Assembly (NCBI RefSeq): GCF_900109575.1
Contig: NZ_FOAF01000006.1
Coordinates: forward strand, 214,320 to 278,319
DNA from: Olivibacter domesticus
GTDB lineage: Bacteria; Bacteroidota; Bacteroidia; Sphingobacteriales; Sphingobacteriaceae
Direction of reading: 5' to 3'
DNA length: 64,000 nt
The first letter of the stretch is position 1. Each line of letters starts with the position of its first letter. Shown piece by piece: positions 49,061-58,856 of the stretch. A model generated the notes under the pieces. That model did not search any database and was not told the origin of the DNA. It was given only the letters and a program-made list of their open reading frames with translations. Both the position numbers and the translations under genes were made by a program.

Positions 49061-50185
49061 CTAACCTTGATTATTAAGCATCACTGGCATAACCAGCATT
49101 AAAATATTTTCATTTTCATCTGCAACAGAAGGTAAAAGCAGGCCCGCCCTGTTTGGTGTACTCATTTCTAGCACTACTTCCTCACATACCAAGTTATTAA
49201 GCATTTCAATAAGAAATTTGGCATTGAACCCTATCTCGGTATCTTCTCCTTCATATTGACAACTTAAGCGTTCATGTGCTTCATTAGAGAAATCCAAATC
49301 TTCTGAAGAAATATTCAGTTCGCTCCCAGCTATTTTTAAGCGCACTTGATGTGTGGTTTTATTAGCGAATATAACTACCCGCCTCAACGAATTTAACAAC
49401 AGTAACCTATCGATAGTTAGTTTGTTCGGGTTGACCTGCGGAATAACGGCCTCGTAATCCGGGTATCGTTCATCTATTAATCTACATATTAAATGAATGT
49501 TTCCAAATCGAAAGAACGCCGAGGTATTATTATATTCCACTGCTACATCAACATCTTCAGAGGGCAATGAGCTTTTTAGTAACGACAATGCCTTCTTTGG
49601 AAGAATCATGGAGGTAACGTTTTCGGATTTTACATCCAAGCGACGGTAACGAACAAGTTTATGTGCATCGGTCGCCACAAAAGTGGTACTCTGCGGTGTT
49701 AACTGACAAAGTACGCCCGTCATTGCTGGCCTTAATTCATCATTGCTTACCGCAAAAATGGTTTTATTAATCGCTTCCGAAAGTACCGATGCCGGAATAC
49801 TTACGGTTGAAGGGTTTTCTACAACCGGGATCTTTGGGAAATCCTCGGCATTTTCACCACTTAATTTATACTTACCATCGCCGGCACTGATCTCTATGGA
49901 GTAGGTTTGCATATCTACCGAAAAAGCGATAGGCTGATCTGGTAATGTTTTCAATGTTTCTATCAAGATCTTTGCAGGCACAGCTACTTTACCTTCTTCC
50001 TTAGATTCTACCTGTAAGGATGTAATCATACTTGTTTGAAGATCTGTAGCAGAAATAGTCAATGCATTATCCTTGATCTCAAACAGAAAATTTTCTAGAA
50101 TAGGCAACACGGTACTACTACTTGAAGCGCCGTTCACTGCTTGTAATTGCTTAAGTAAAGTTGAAGTGGAAACTATGAATCTCAT
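49061..50185 (-). CDS. dnaN: DNA polymerase III beta sliding clamp
   Basis: A 374-residue ring-forming clamp of three similar domains, starting MRFIVSTSTLLKQLQAVNGA. I choose ATG 50185, not the one 7 codons upstream, because the family begins here and a -7 box, TATATTTG (minus reading of 50192-50199), ends 6 nt before it; starting further upstream would place the start codon before that box. Other landmarks are ATDAHKLVRYRR and the final LVMPVML. dnaA is not next to it, so this is not the classical origin cluster. Confidence 0.94.
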   Translation of the reverse strand: MRFIVSTSTLLKQLQAVNGASSSSTVLPILENFLFEIKDNALTISATDLQTSMITSLQVESKEEGKVAVPAKILIETLKTLPDQPIAFSVDMQTYSIEISAGDGKYKLSGENAEDFPKIPVVENPSTVSIPASVLSEAINKTIFAVSNDELRPAMTGVLCQLTPQSTTFVATDAHKLVRYRRLDVKSENVTSMILPKKALSLLKSSLPSEDVDVAVEYNNTSAFFRFGNIHLICRLIDERYPDYEAVIPQVNPNKLTIDRLLLLNSLRRVVIFANKTTHQVRLKIAGSELNISSEDLDFSNEAHERLSCQYEGEDTEIGFNAKFLIEMLNNLVCEEVVLEMSTPNRAGLLLPSVADENENILMLVMPVMLNNQG

Positions 50186-50191
50186 GTCTGT

Positions 50192-50199
50192 CAAATATA
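50192..50199 (-). promoter_or_regulatory. -7 box of dnaN
   Basis: The minus-strand reading TATATTTG is 6 nt before the dnaN ATG at 50185. No clear -33 TTTG at 19-20 nt. It overlaps the alternative upstream start of the same frame. Confidence 0.45.
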
Positions 50200-50278
50200 A
50201 GCGCAATGATAATAAAAAGAAAGGAGAAAAGGGAAAAATTATTGAATTAGCTCCTCATAGATTAATTCAATTTATTTC

Positions 50279-51079
50279 TTAAAGTACTGCCTTCATCTTA
50301 ATGTATTCACTGGGCCTTACACCTATCATCTTTTGAAATGTATTGCTAAATGTAGGCAGACTATTGTAGCCAACCTGCATCGCTACCTCATTAATCGTTA
50401 ATGATTTTTCCAGTAGTAATTGCAAGGCCTTTAACATCCTAAGAGCGGTTAGATATTGAATGAACGACATCCCTAAATCTTTCTGAAATAACCTAGACAG
50501 GGATCTCGGACTAAATCCAAAGTTTATTGCCAGATCATTGAATAGAAAGTCTTTACTCAGGTTGTGTTCTAGATAGGTTATCAAATGCTTCAAACGTTTG
50601 TCTTTAGCTAGGGGGAGTGCTAAAGGCAGCGAAAAATTACTTACCTGCGGTAAAAGCATCTTGAAGGCCTCTACAATGGTGTAAATAGATTTATTACTGG
50701 GTTCTATATGCCCCGTCCACCGCGTGGTAAAAAGCATTAATTCTAGCAATAGATCATTCACTGGATAGATGCTGGTGTGTAAGTAAAAAGGATCATCCAA
50801 CGAGCTGATTGGAAAGTAAAGATTCCGCATAATCACCTCTGGTGAACTTGGATGGATACTATGCTCTATACCGGGAGCTATCCACATATAATGCCTAGCT
50901 GGAAGGAAATAGGATTTCTCCTTTGTTTTTACAAATACGACCCCGCCTTCTGTATAAAGAAATTGTCCCTTTTTATGACTGTGGCTGGGGATTAACTTTT
51001 CCCCCATCTGATTATGATAGCAATAAATAGTATCTTCTTTTCTATCTACATCAGATATGTAATATTTTTCATCCGTCAT
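50279..51079 (-). CDS. AraC-family transcriptional regulator
   Basis: A 266-residue regulator. Residues 1-140 form a cupin-like sensor (PSHSHKKGQFLYTEGGVVFV, HYMWIAPGIEHSIHP). The C-terminal 100 residues hold two helix-turn-helix units: FLFNDLAINFGFSPRSLSRL and LTINEVAMQVGYNSLPTFSN, with the end signature FQKMIGVRPSEYIKM. The ligand is unknown. It is divergent from the CoA-transferase gene across a 207-nt gap, so control of that gene is a reasonable guess. Confidence 0.92.
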   Translation of the reverse strand: MTDEKYYISDVDRKEDTIYCYHNQMGEKLIPSHSHKKGQFLYTEGGVVFVKTKEKSYFLPARHYMWIAPGIEHSIHPSSPEVIMRNLYFPISSLDDPFYLHTSIYPVNDLLLELMLFTTRWTGHIEPSNKSIYTIVEAFKMLLPQVSNFSLPLALPLAKDKRLKHLITYLEHNLSKDFLFNDLAINFGFSPRSLSRLFQKDLGMSFIQYLTALRMLKALQLLLEKSLTINEVAMQVGYNSLPTFSNTFQKMIGVRPSEYIKMKAVL

Positions 51080-51286
51080 AACAAAGTTGATGCGAAGATA
51101 TGGATTTAAAATCTTAATATTTCCGTTTTGTAATCAGTTATCGCTGTTTCTATGCTAAATGGTGGCCGGTGTAGATAAAACAATGTCTCTCATAAATAAG
51201 ATGTCTGCCTATAAATATAGTATAATTGTAGTAATATAGCATACGCAATAAACCAAATAGTATGTACCTTAATTAAACGTAAAAAG

Positions 51287-52783
51287 ATGGACTATGAACG
51301 TATAAAACATACCGCCTTACAACATAAAATAACAACGGTAGATAAAGTGCTTGAACTTTTTAAGGATGGTGCAGTGGTTGCTTCTAGCGGATTTACAAAA
51401 GCGGGAGATAGCAAAGTTGTACTCCCCGCCCTGGCTGCACGCAATAAAGATTATCCTATTCAAATCACCTTGATAACAGGTGCTTCTTTAGGAAATGATA
51501 CGGATGCCAAATTAACAAGTTCCGGCATATTGAAGAGACGTATGCCTTTTCAGGTAGATAGAGTGCTTAGACAAGCGATAAACAATGGTGAGGTGCTATT
51601 TGTAGATCAAAATCTAAGTGAAACAAGTGAGATGCTTACTGATAATCAGTTGCCAACTATTGATGTAGCCATTATTGAAGCTGCTTTTATTACAGCGGAG
51701 GGAGACATTGTTCCCACTACCTCAGTAGGGAATTCACCTATATTCGCCCAAAAAGCAAACAAAATTATTATTGAAATAAACACGGCTGTCAGCACGGACT
51801 TACATGGTTTACACGATATATATATTCCGGAAGCATATCCTAACCGCAAAGCAATAAATATTTTCAGTCCGAACGATCGCATTGGAGCTAATAGCATTAA
51901 AGTTGATCCTGAAAAAATTGCTGCAATTGTTTTTAGCAACCAAGTGGATAGCCCTGCTGATATTGCGCATATAGACACTAAAACAGCTGCAATTGCATCC
52001 CATTTAATACGTTTTTTAACAAATGAGGTAGCTAGTGGTCGCCTAACCAAATCTTTGCGCCCGCTACAGGCGGGTATCGGTAAAGTTGCCAACGCAGTAT
52101 TAGCAAGTTTAGAACAGGGCGATTTTGAAGGACTCACAATGTTTTCTGAGGTATTGCAAGACAGTAGCTTCGACCTGATCGATAGTGGTAAACTTATGTT
52201 TGCATCTGCGGCTTCCATTACCGTTTCGGAAGCTTGTTATCAAAGGGTATTTAACAATCTAGAAAAGTATCGAGATAAAATTGTATTGCGACCACAAAGT
52301 ATTAGCAATGCAGCCGAAGTTATTAGGAGGTTAGGAGTCATTGGAATTAATACCGCCATTGAATTTGATATTTATGGGAACGTCAATTCCTCCCATATTG
52401 GGGGTACACATATGATGAACGGTATCGGCGGTTCCGGAGACTTTGCGAGGAACGCCCATATGAGTATATTTGTAACGCAGGCAGCTTCGAAAGGGGATAG
52501 TATCTCGCACATTTTACCAATGGTTTCACATGTTGATCATAATGAACATAATGTAGATGTTGTCGTCACAGATATGGGATATGCAGACCTTAGAGGATTG
52601 GCACCAAGAGAAAGGGCCTTGAAAATCATTCAAAACTGCGCCCATCCGGATTATAAGGATGCATTACAATCTTACTTCGATCGGGCAGTGAAAGAGGTTG
52701 GTGGCCAGACCCCACATCTACTAGAAGAAGCTTTCAGTTGGCATACTCGCCTAAAACAAACAGGCACCATGAAACACCATTAA
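51287..52783 (+). CDS. Acetyl-CoA hydrolase/transferase family (succinyl-CoA:acetate CoA-transferase type)
   Basis: A 498-residue CoA-transferase. GLTMFSEVLQDSSFDLIDSG (282-301) includes Glu288, which aligns with the Glu that forms the covalent CoA thioester in the family. GGSGDFARNAHMSIF (385-399 region) and VVTDMGYADLRGLAPRERAL near the C-terminus are characteristic. It would exchange CoA between succinyl-CoA (or another acyl-CoA) and acetate, linking acetate use to the TCA cycle. The GNAT gene follows after 8 nt; the divergent AraC gene may regulate it. Confidence 0.92.
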   Translation: MDYERIKHTALQHKITTVDKVLELFKDGAVVASSGFTKAGDSKVVLPALAARNKDYPIQITLITGASLGNDTDAKLTSSGILKRRMPFQVDRVLRQAINNGEVLFVDQNLSETSEMLTDNQLPTIDVAIIEAAFITAEGDIVPTTSVGNSPIFAQKANKIIIEINTAVSTDLHGLHDIYIPEAYPNRKAINIFSPNDRIGANSIKVDPEKIAAIVFSNQVDSPADIAHIDTKTAAIASHLIRFLTNEVASGRLTKSLRPLQAGIGKVANAVLASLEQGDFEGLTMFSEVLQDSSFDLIDSGKLMFASAASITVSEACYQRVFNNLEKYRDKIVLRPQSISNAAEVIRRLGVIGINTAIEFDIYGNVNSSHIGGTHMMNGIGGSGDFARNAHMSIFVTQAASKGDSISHILPMVSHVDHNEHNVDVVVTDMGYADLRGLAPRERALKIIQNCAHPDYKDALQSYFDRAVKEVGGQTPHLLEEAFSWHTRLKQTGTMKHH

Positions 52784-52791
52784 TTACGAGC

Positions 52792-53352
52792 ATGATACGA
52801 AAAGCACGTCCAACGGATTATACCTTTGTAGCAAAATTAATGATACAAGCAATGGAGGATATCGCCTCAAAATTCATCAATCAAGAGGATCCTTATCAAG
52901 CTACCGAATTATTCGAACACTTTTTTCAACAAGAAAATAATCAATATAGTTATCAGCATACATTGGTTTATTTGGAAAATGAAAATGATAACGTTATAGG
53001 TTCACTTACCGCTTATGATGGCGCACAGTTAATAGAATATCGACAACCTATATTAGATTACATCGTTCAGCATTATGGCCATGTCATCATGTTTGACCCA
53101 GAAAGTGGTCCGGGCGAATTTTATTTTGATACCCTTAGCGTTCATACCAATTACCAAGGTAAAGGGATTGGCAAAAAGCTGATAGGGGCAGGAATAGATT
53201 GGGCCCGCGAACTGGGCCATCAACGAGTGGGATTACTTGTTGATGAGTATAACCCTTCAGCTAAAAGGCTATATCACAAAATGGGCTTTTACGCGTTGGA
53301 TAAAAAGCATTTTGCCGGTGGTATATACGATCATCTTGTTTTTGATATATAA
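52792..53352 (+). CDS. GNAT N-acetyltransferase
   Basis: A 186-residue acetyltransferase. I take ATG 52792 (MIRKARPTDYTFVAKLMIQA), 8 nt after the CoA-transferase stop, rather than an upstream start that would overlap that gene. The acetyl-CoA loop is NYQGKGIGKKLIGAGI (about 115-130), with the C-terminal NPSAKRLYHKMGFYALDKKH. The pairing with a CoA-transferase gene suggests co-expression. The substrate is unknown. Confidence 0.9.
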   Translation: MIRKARPTDYTFVAKLMIQAMEDIASKFINQEDPYQATELFEHFFQQENNQYSYQHTLVYLENENDNVIGSLTAYDGAQLIEYRQPILDYIVQHYGHVIMFDPESGPGEFYFDTLSVHTNYQGKGIGKKLIGAGIDWARELGHQRVGLLVDEYNPSAKRLYHKMGFYALDKKHFAGGIYDHLVFDI

Positions 53353-53377
53353 TATATACTAAATACTAGCACTTCTT

Positions 53378-55786
53378 TCATTGCTTGGAGAATTTACGCT
53401 TGCGTACCAGCTGCTGCATGATGCCGAAAAGTATTAAGGCCAACGGAGGCAAACAGACATTAATGAATTGCCATAACAGCTTGTCTGTTTTTATTGACAT
53501 CTTATCCAGTAGCCGTAATTTAACCTCTTTGTTTCTAAGTGAAATAATACCCGACTCATCACAAAGGTAGTCTATCGTATTAAGTAAAAGCGTTTTATTA
53601 CCATATTGTTGCTGCGTAGCGCGGTCCCACCCTAAATTATAGGGTGCATTTTCTGACTTGTTCACTTCATTTTTCAACATATTGCCGTCTGCAAATACCA
53701 CCATTTTATTCCTTAGAGAGGGCTTGGCAGGGTTTGTTGAAAGGGTATCAGGAATTCCCGCTGGCAAGGGGCGATTTTTAAATATAGATGGAAAAGAGCC
53801 TTCCAGTGCTACCGCTACGGTCTGTGCTTGCGCTTTGAATTCTTCCGGCTTAGGAGCTGAAGAGACCATATCTAAAGAGATTAATACAGGCACATTAGAC
53901 ACCTTATTAAAGGTGGAAGAACTTAAAAGTATTTCTTTTTCTATATTTTTAACTGCTAAGGTATCAATTGTACCTACAAACTCTCCTTTTATACCATCGA
54001 TGTTTTTGACTATAGGATGGTCGGACTTCGGAATAAAAATTGGGTAAAAAATCCATGGTACCAACTGAAGCTGACTAGCCTGTCCTACATTCCCCACATT
54101 CAAGGGAATTTGCGCACAATTTAAATCGGCAAGCAGGTTATAATTTAGCCGCACGCCGTATTTAAATAGCATGTCATCAAGATTGAGGTTGCTCGCAACG
54201 ATTATCTGATCGCCTGATTTTCGCATACTATCCAGCTCGCCTTGTACTTGATTAAGTGCCCATAACACTTTTCCACCATGCTGCACAAAATAATCAAGCT
54301 TAAATTTTTGATATTCTGTAAAAGGTGTTTGCGGTTTAGCCACAACAATTACACGAATCTCTTTTAATGTTTCGAAACTAATTGAATCGAGGTTTAGTCT
54401 ACCAGCTTGATAGCTATATCCGAGGCTGTGCATGGCATCATAAGCTTCTAAGTCGTTCAGCTCTCCATGCCCTTCCGTGAAGGCAATAATGGGCCTACCA
54501 CCTGAGGTAATTTTCTTTATACCATTTATGAAAGTGTACTCTAAATTTTGCACCGAATTATTTAACACTTCTTCTGGGTTTAAAAATCGGTTATTTTGCA
54601 ATAGGTTTATGGGCAACTCTTCTTCTCCATACATGAGTACAGCTACCGGATATATCATCTTCTGTGTCAAACCTTCTTCTGTTTTCACACTTAGCTTAGT
54701 GGGTTCAATTCCTCTCTTAGCTAAAGCATCCATATACTGCTCCTGTTCATGAACGTCGCCTTCTGTTGGATTAATAAAGGTATAGCGTATTCTCCCACCG
54801 GCATATGCTTTTAGATCGGAAAGTAAATCTTTTGTTCCACTCTGCAACCTTTTAAATCCCGGTGGTAAATCGCCATTAAGAAAAACTACCACATGAAGAT
54901 CTTCCTCCAGTACGTTCAATACACTTTTAGAGACTTCAGAAAGGGTGTATCTTTTCTCGCTGGTGAAGTCGATCCTAAAGAAAATGTTCGCGGCAAGGTA
55001 GTTTATAACGATGATAAACAAAAGTATATAAAGAACTAACTTGCCTGCTCCTTTAATATGATGGCGATCTCTTTCAAAAAACAAATAAGTAAGACTCAAA
55101 AAAAACAGGATGACTCCTAAGAAATAACAGAAATCGCGGGCATCCAGCACGCCCCTACTGACTGATTCATAATGTGAATGAATGCCTAAAAATGCCAATA
55201 CATCCGAGAGTGTATCTGCTGTAAAGACCCCGGCTAAAAAATCAAATCCTGCATAAAAAGAAAAACTGAGAAAGGTACTGAATAGATAAGCAACAATAAC
55301 ATTAGGACTGATGGTTGATGCAAATACACCTATTGACGCGAATGCGGCACCTAATAAAACAAGTCCGATATAAGATCCTATAACAGCCCCTGTATCTATG
55401 TTCCCCGTTGGGGCTCCTAGGGAATAAATACTGATGTAATAAATTAGTGTGGGCAGGATGGATAAAACGATGATGGTTAAACAGCTCAAATACTTGGCCG
55501 TAATAAGCTGGATAAAATTTATAGGTTTAGTTATTAACAATTCATAGGTCCCCTCTGCACGTTCGCTTGCTATGCTCCTCATTGTTATGGCAGGTATTAT
55601 GAACAAGAAGATATAGGGAGCGAGGGCGAAGAAACCATCTAAAGTTGCGTAACCGTAAGAAAGAACACTTGTTTCAGGGAAAACCCATAAAAAAAGTCCG
55701 GTAACAAATAAAAAGAGACCTATTGTTAAATAACCTACGAGCGAATTAAAAAAAGAAAATATGTCTTTTTTGAAGATACTAAACAC
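53378..55786 (-). CDS. gldFG: GldF-GldG fused ABC transporter permease/auxiliary protein
   Basis: An 802-residue membrane protein that joins two normally separate gliding-motility proteins. Residues 1-240 are GldF-like: six hydrophobic segments and FIIPAITMRSIASERAEGTY (63-82), a motif of ABC-2 permeases. At 248-270 a new helix is followed by FRIDFTSEKRYTLSEVSKSV (270-289), the start signature of GldG, then a large extracytoplasmic domain with IAFTEGHGELN, and a final helix before RKRKFSKQ. The ATPase GldA is encoded two genes upstream. Whether the complex drives gliding or another process here cannot be read. Confidence 0.9.
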   Translation of the reverse strand: MFSIFKKDIFSFFNSLVGYLTIGLFLFVTGLFLWVFPETSVLSYGYATLDGFFALAPYIFLFIIPAITMRSIASERAEGTYELLITKPINFIQLITAKYLSCLTIIVLSILPTLIYYISIYSLGAPTGNIDTGAVIGSYIGLVLLGAAFASIGVFASTISPNVIVAYLFSTFLSFSFYAGFDFLAGVFTADTLSDVLAFLGIHSHYESVSRGVLDARDFCYFLGVILFFLSLTYLFFERDRHHIKGAGKLVLYILLFIIVINYLAANIFFRIDFTSEKRYTLSEVSKSVLNVLEEDLHVVVFLNGDLPPGFKRLQSGTKDLLSDLKAYAGGRIRYTFINPTEGDVHEQEQYMDALAKRGIEPTKLSVKTEEGLTQKMIYPVAVLMYGEEELPINLLQNNRFLNPEEVLNNSVQNLEYTFINGIKKITSGGRPIIAFTEGHGELNDLEAYDAMHSLGYSYQAGRLNLDSISFETLKEIRVIVVAKPQTPFTEYQKFKLDYFVQHGGKVLWALNQVQGELDSMRKSGDQIIVASNLNLDDMLFKYGVRLNYNLLADLNCAQIPLNVGNVGQASQLQLVPWIFYPIFIPKSDHPIVKNIDGIKGEFVGTIDTLAVKNIEKEILLSSSTFNKVSNVPVLISLDMVSSAPKPEEFKAQAQTVAVALEGSFPSIFKNRPLPAGIPDTLSTNPAKPSLRNKMVVFADGNMLKNEVNKSENAPYNLGWDRATQQQYGNKTLLLNTIDYLCDESGIISLRNKEVKLRLLDKMSIKTDKLLWQFINVCLPPLALILFGIMQQLVRKRKFSKQ

Positions 55787-55830
55787 GGAGCTATGCTTTT
55801 AAACTAGCCCGAAGGTATAAAAAAAGTGCT

Positions 55831-55870
55831 AAAACAAAAAAGCATCCACTTTTGAATGGATGCTCTTTTT
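55831..55870. terminator. Terminator between OMP gene and gldFG
   Basis: AGCATCCA (55841-55848) pairs with TGGATGCT (55857-55864), extended by A and T runs on both flanks, so it works in either direction. It would limit readthrough from the OMP gene into gldFG. Confidence 0.8.
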
Positions 55871-55888
55871 AATATTAATGACTTATAC

Positions 55889-56485
55889 TTATTTATTTCC
55901 TTGACCAGGTAAATAAATTTGGAAGCCTAAGTTAAAGCCCAGACCATTTTGTGCATTAGCGCTGGCATTATTGGCCTTCGAATAATTATATCCTACTACG
56001 GCTTCCAATGCAACACTTCTGGTAATGAAGTGCGCATAACCTAAACCCGCACCAGCGGCAAAGGTCACATCACTTCCATTGTTAGCACCAGCAATCCCCA
56101 CTTCTCCTTGCCCAAAGAATCTACCGGTAGACGATGATCCTTCTGGAAAGAAATATCTTACAAAAGGTGCTACTCCATAGGTCCAAATATCTTCACTATT
56201 TTTCACAGATTGAAATCCACCATTAAGAGATAAACCTATAGCTAGACCATCTGAAACAAAATAACCTGCTCGAGGATTAATATTTACATTGAATGACTTC
56301 CCTTCAAAACTGTATCCCATTGAACCCAAACTACCACCTACCATCCAGTTTCCCTTTTTTATGGGTGTCAAGCCCACATCTTCCGACATTTGCGGCTTAT
56401 TTACATCCACATTTTGGGCTTTTACGGCAAAAAAGCTCCCTAATAAAATTACAGAAAATAAAAGTAAACGTTTCATAGCTTTCAA
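55889..56485 (-). CDS. Outer-membrane beta-barrel protein, small
   Basis: A 198-residue exported protein with signal peptide (LLLFSVILLGSFFAVKA) and an alternation of hydrophobic and polar residues ending in an aromatic or hydrophobic strand (LGFNLGFQIYLPGQGNK). GSLGSMGYSFEGKSFNVNIN and GVAPFVRYFF suggest an eight-stranded barrel of the OmpW/OmpX type. It lies between gldA and gldFG on the same strand but is set off by a terminator. No function beyond outer-membrane location can be assigned. Confidence 0.82.
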   Translation of the reverse strand: MKAMKRLLLFSVILLGSFFAVKAQNVDVNKPQMSEDVGLTPIKKGNWMVGGSLGSMGYSFEGKSFNVNINPRAGYFVSDGLAIGLSLNGGFQSVKNSEDIWTYGVAPFVRYFFPEGSSSTGRFFGQGEVGIAGANNGSDVTFAAGAGLGYAHFITRSVALEAVVGYNYSKANNASANAQNGLGFNLGFQIYLPGQGNK

Positions 56486-56585
56486 TTGTTAATTTTTCAA
56501 TTTGTTAATTAATGTTAATTATTATTCTGAATTAACACAAAGCATGCCATAAATGTTTATTTTAAATTGTAAACCGCTACATTTA

Positions 56586-57293
56586 TTATTGCGTTAAATA
56601 TCTAAAAACCTCTTCTAAGCGCTTATTATCATAGTTTTTTGCAAGATCAGATAAAGTGAAATCTCCAACTATTTTACCCTTATTAATAAAGATTATCTCG
56701 TCGCATACAGCCTCTACCTCTTGCATAATATGCGTTGAAAACACTACAATCTTTTCCTTTCCAAGTGCTTTTATAAGACTCCTTATATCCTGTAATTGAT
56801 TTGGGTCCAAACCCGCAGTAGGCTCGTCTAGTATTAATAACTTAGGATCATGCAAAATAGCTTGTGCGATGCCCAGACGCTGTTTATACCCTTTCGATAA
56901 TTCCTTTATTTTCTTTCTTGTTTCATCACCTAAACCAACCATGTCTATCACCTTATCAATCCGCTGCTGCTTTTGATGAAGTTGATAAATATCGGCCGTA
57001 AAGCGTAAACTTTCTCGCACATACATATCTAAATAAAGTGGATTATTTTCCGGTAGATAGCCAATTAAACGTTTTACATCTCGGTTATGTTGCCTGATAT
57101 CAAGTCCCTGTACAGATACCGACCCTTTAGTGGGTTTCAAAAAACCGGCAATAATCTTCATGCTTGTAGACTTTCCCGCACCATTAGGACCTAAAAATCC
57201 AATTACTTTATTCTCCTTCACAGCAAAAGAAACATCGTCGATTGCGCGTTGATTGCTGAAATCTTTTGTTAACCCTTTAACTACTAATGACAT
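56586..57293 (-). CDS. gldA: ABC transporter ATP-binding protein, GldA type
   Basis: A 235-residue ATPase, probably the motor for the GldFG membrane part. Walker A is GPNGAGKS (34-41), the signature motif is LSKGYKQRLGIAQAIL, Walker B is LLILDEPTAGLD and the switch His is in VVFSTHIMQEVEA. Gliding GldA proteins I recall are about 300 residues, so this one lacks a C-terminal part after the catalytic core. It begins 14 nt after the GDPD gene and ends 100 nt before the OMP gene. Confidence 0.88.
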   Translation of the reverse strand: MSLVVKGLTKDFSNQRAIDDVSFAVKENKVIGFLGPNGAGKSTSMKIIAGFLKPTKGSVSVQGLDIRQHNRDVKRLIGYLPENNPLYLDMYVRESLRFTADIYQLHQKQQRIDKVIDMVGLGDETRKKIKELSKGYKQRLGIAQAILHDPKLLILDEPTAGLDPNQLQDIRSLIKALGKEKIVVFSTHIMQEVEAVCDEIIFINKGKIVGDFTLSDLAKNYDNKRLEEVFRYLTQ

Positions 57294-57307
57294 CTTATCT
57301 CAGGGAA

Positions 57308-58249
57308 TTATTTGCTTAATACCGCCGTGCTTATTCCGTTATCCTTTCTATATTTCGCTAATTGGGCTCCCGCTTCATTATGTCGATCGGTAGATATGAT
57401 GTCGGCACCATGTTCTATTAATCGATAATAAAGATTGTCTCCCCGCGCCTTCGCTTGGTTGTCTAGGTTACCCATGGTACCGATAATACACATAATTCCA
57501 TGATCGTGCAACTCTTTGTATACCTCGGCCCTTGGCTCGCTTACTCCCACAAAGGCCACTAAACGATTATCAGGAATGCCGTAATCACTGAGCCTCACCA
57601 AATCGTCAATTGTTTTTATGCTAGCAGAGATCATGAGATCGGGAGCAATCTGATGCACTTGAGCTGCTTGAGAAGCACTATAAGTAATAATCACGGCATA
57701 AGAAGCCGCTGCATTTCGCCTAACGGCGTCCATTACCAAATCTAAAGGTACTCCGCGTTTTATATCAAGTGTAAAAATAACTTTTCCCTTGCCCCACTTT
57801 AACACTTCGTCAAGTGTCGGAATTCGAAAAGCTGTTTTTTTGCCCTCATTATCTTTTAAATAAAGTGCTCGTAACTCTTTTAAAGTGTAGTTGCTTAATA
57901 AACCTTTACCATTAGTGGTACGGTCCAACTTATCATCGTGCATCATAACTAATACAGAGTCTCTACTAAGAGCTATATCACATTCGATTATCAACGGTTG
58001 TTTGCTTGCACTCCTTTCAAACGTTTCTATTGCATTCTCAGGAAAACCCGGCTCGGGGCCACCTCTATGCGCGCTTATTAACGGTAAACGCTGTTTATTA
58101 TATGTTAAAAAACGATATAAATCCTCTACAGACCGTAGCTCGAGGCGCGACTGCTTGCTATAATTTCCACCATTTGCGTCTGTAAAAGAACAAGCACTTA
58201 TCGTCCCGCTCAGTAAAAAAAAGATACTTATATATACTAACTTATTCAT
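57308..58249 (-). CDS. Glycerophosphodiester phosphodiesterase, lipoprotein
   Basis: A 313-residue TIM-barrel phosphodiesterase with lipobox LSGTISAC (Cys20), so anchored in a membrane facing the periplasm. ISAHRGGPEPGFPENAIETF (58-77) and ECDIALSRDSVLVMMHDDKL hold the catalytic His pair and metal-binding Glu/Asp. It would release glycerol-3-phosphate from deacylated phospholipids. With the phospholipase C at 2.5 kb it is the second lipid-degrading enzyme of the window, though the two are far apart. It lies upstream of gldA, 14 nt apart. Confidence 0.92.
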   Translation of the reverse strand: MNKLVYISIFFLLSGTISACSFTDANGGNYSKQSRLELRSVEDLYRFLTYNKQRLPLISAHRGGPEPGFPENAIETFERSASKQPLIIECDIALSRDSVLVMMHDDKLDRTTNGKGLLSNYTLKELRALYLKDNEGKKTAFRIPTLDEVLKWGKGKVIFTLDIKRGVPLDLVMDAVRRNAAASYAVIITYSASQAAQVHQIAPDLMISASIKTIDDLVRLSDYGIPDNRLVAFVGVSEPRAEVYKELHDHGIMCIIGTMGNLDNQAKARGDNLYYRLIEHGADIISTDRHNEAGAQLAKYRKDNGISTAVLSK

Positions 58250-58856
58250 AAAAAAACACTAGGATCAAATACCGTATTTAACTTCCATAAACCAAAACAT
58301 CTATTTGTAAGATGAAAGGAAATACCTTATTTATAAATATAAAGGTTTTAGATAAAAAAAATGGTTTTCAAGTATTTGAATTCAAACTTAGAGAAATTTG
58401 TTTTTATGCGCAATTATTCATCCTTCTTTATTCTACAAGATCTTACACCTTCGAAGGGCTGCATTTGATTTGCTTTATTGAAGAGACCATCATGATTTGC
58501 CAATCACATAGTGAAATGAATAAACCTTTAAAACTACCGAAGGCAGCATGAACCGAGTGAAACGAGCTCATGAATGCCTTTGAAAATAAATACTTATGAA
58601 TAATGCAGTAAAAGGTGAACATAATATGAATAAACAAACCAAGCAAAGCGCGCTCATTAACACCGCTAGAAAATAAACATATAGATCAATAATTATATAC
58701 GGATGAAAATATAAGAATTTTATATTAGGTTTGTCGTTGCTATGGTAAGTATATCGAAAGGATAGCTCAACCTTTTTAAAATACATTTAAATTTATTAAT
58801 GAAACAGTCCACTGTATGTGGAAAGCTTCAATGCTAATAAGAAAACAATTTATTTA
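58250..58856. repeat. Interspersed two-box repeat, copy B, in a 607-bp gap
   Basis: Divergent GDPD and glyS genes frame this AT-rich gap. Box 1 (58486-58520) and box 2 (58552-58571) match the dnaK-side element in reverse orientation (34/35 and 19/20). The remainder holds only short unconvincing frames. No clear promoter for glyS was found. Confidence 0.7.

Noticed and set aside
58312..58551. A 79-codon plus-strand frame between the GDPD and glyS genes
   Set aside because: It spans box 1 of an interspersed repeat, has no ribosome-binding site or family signature.
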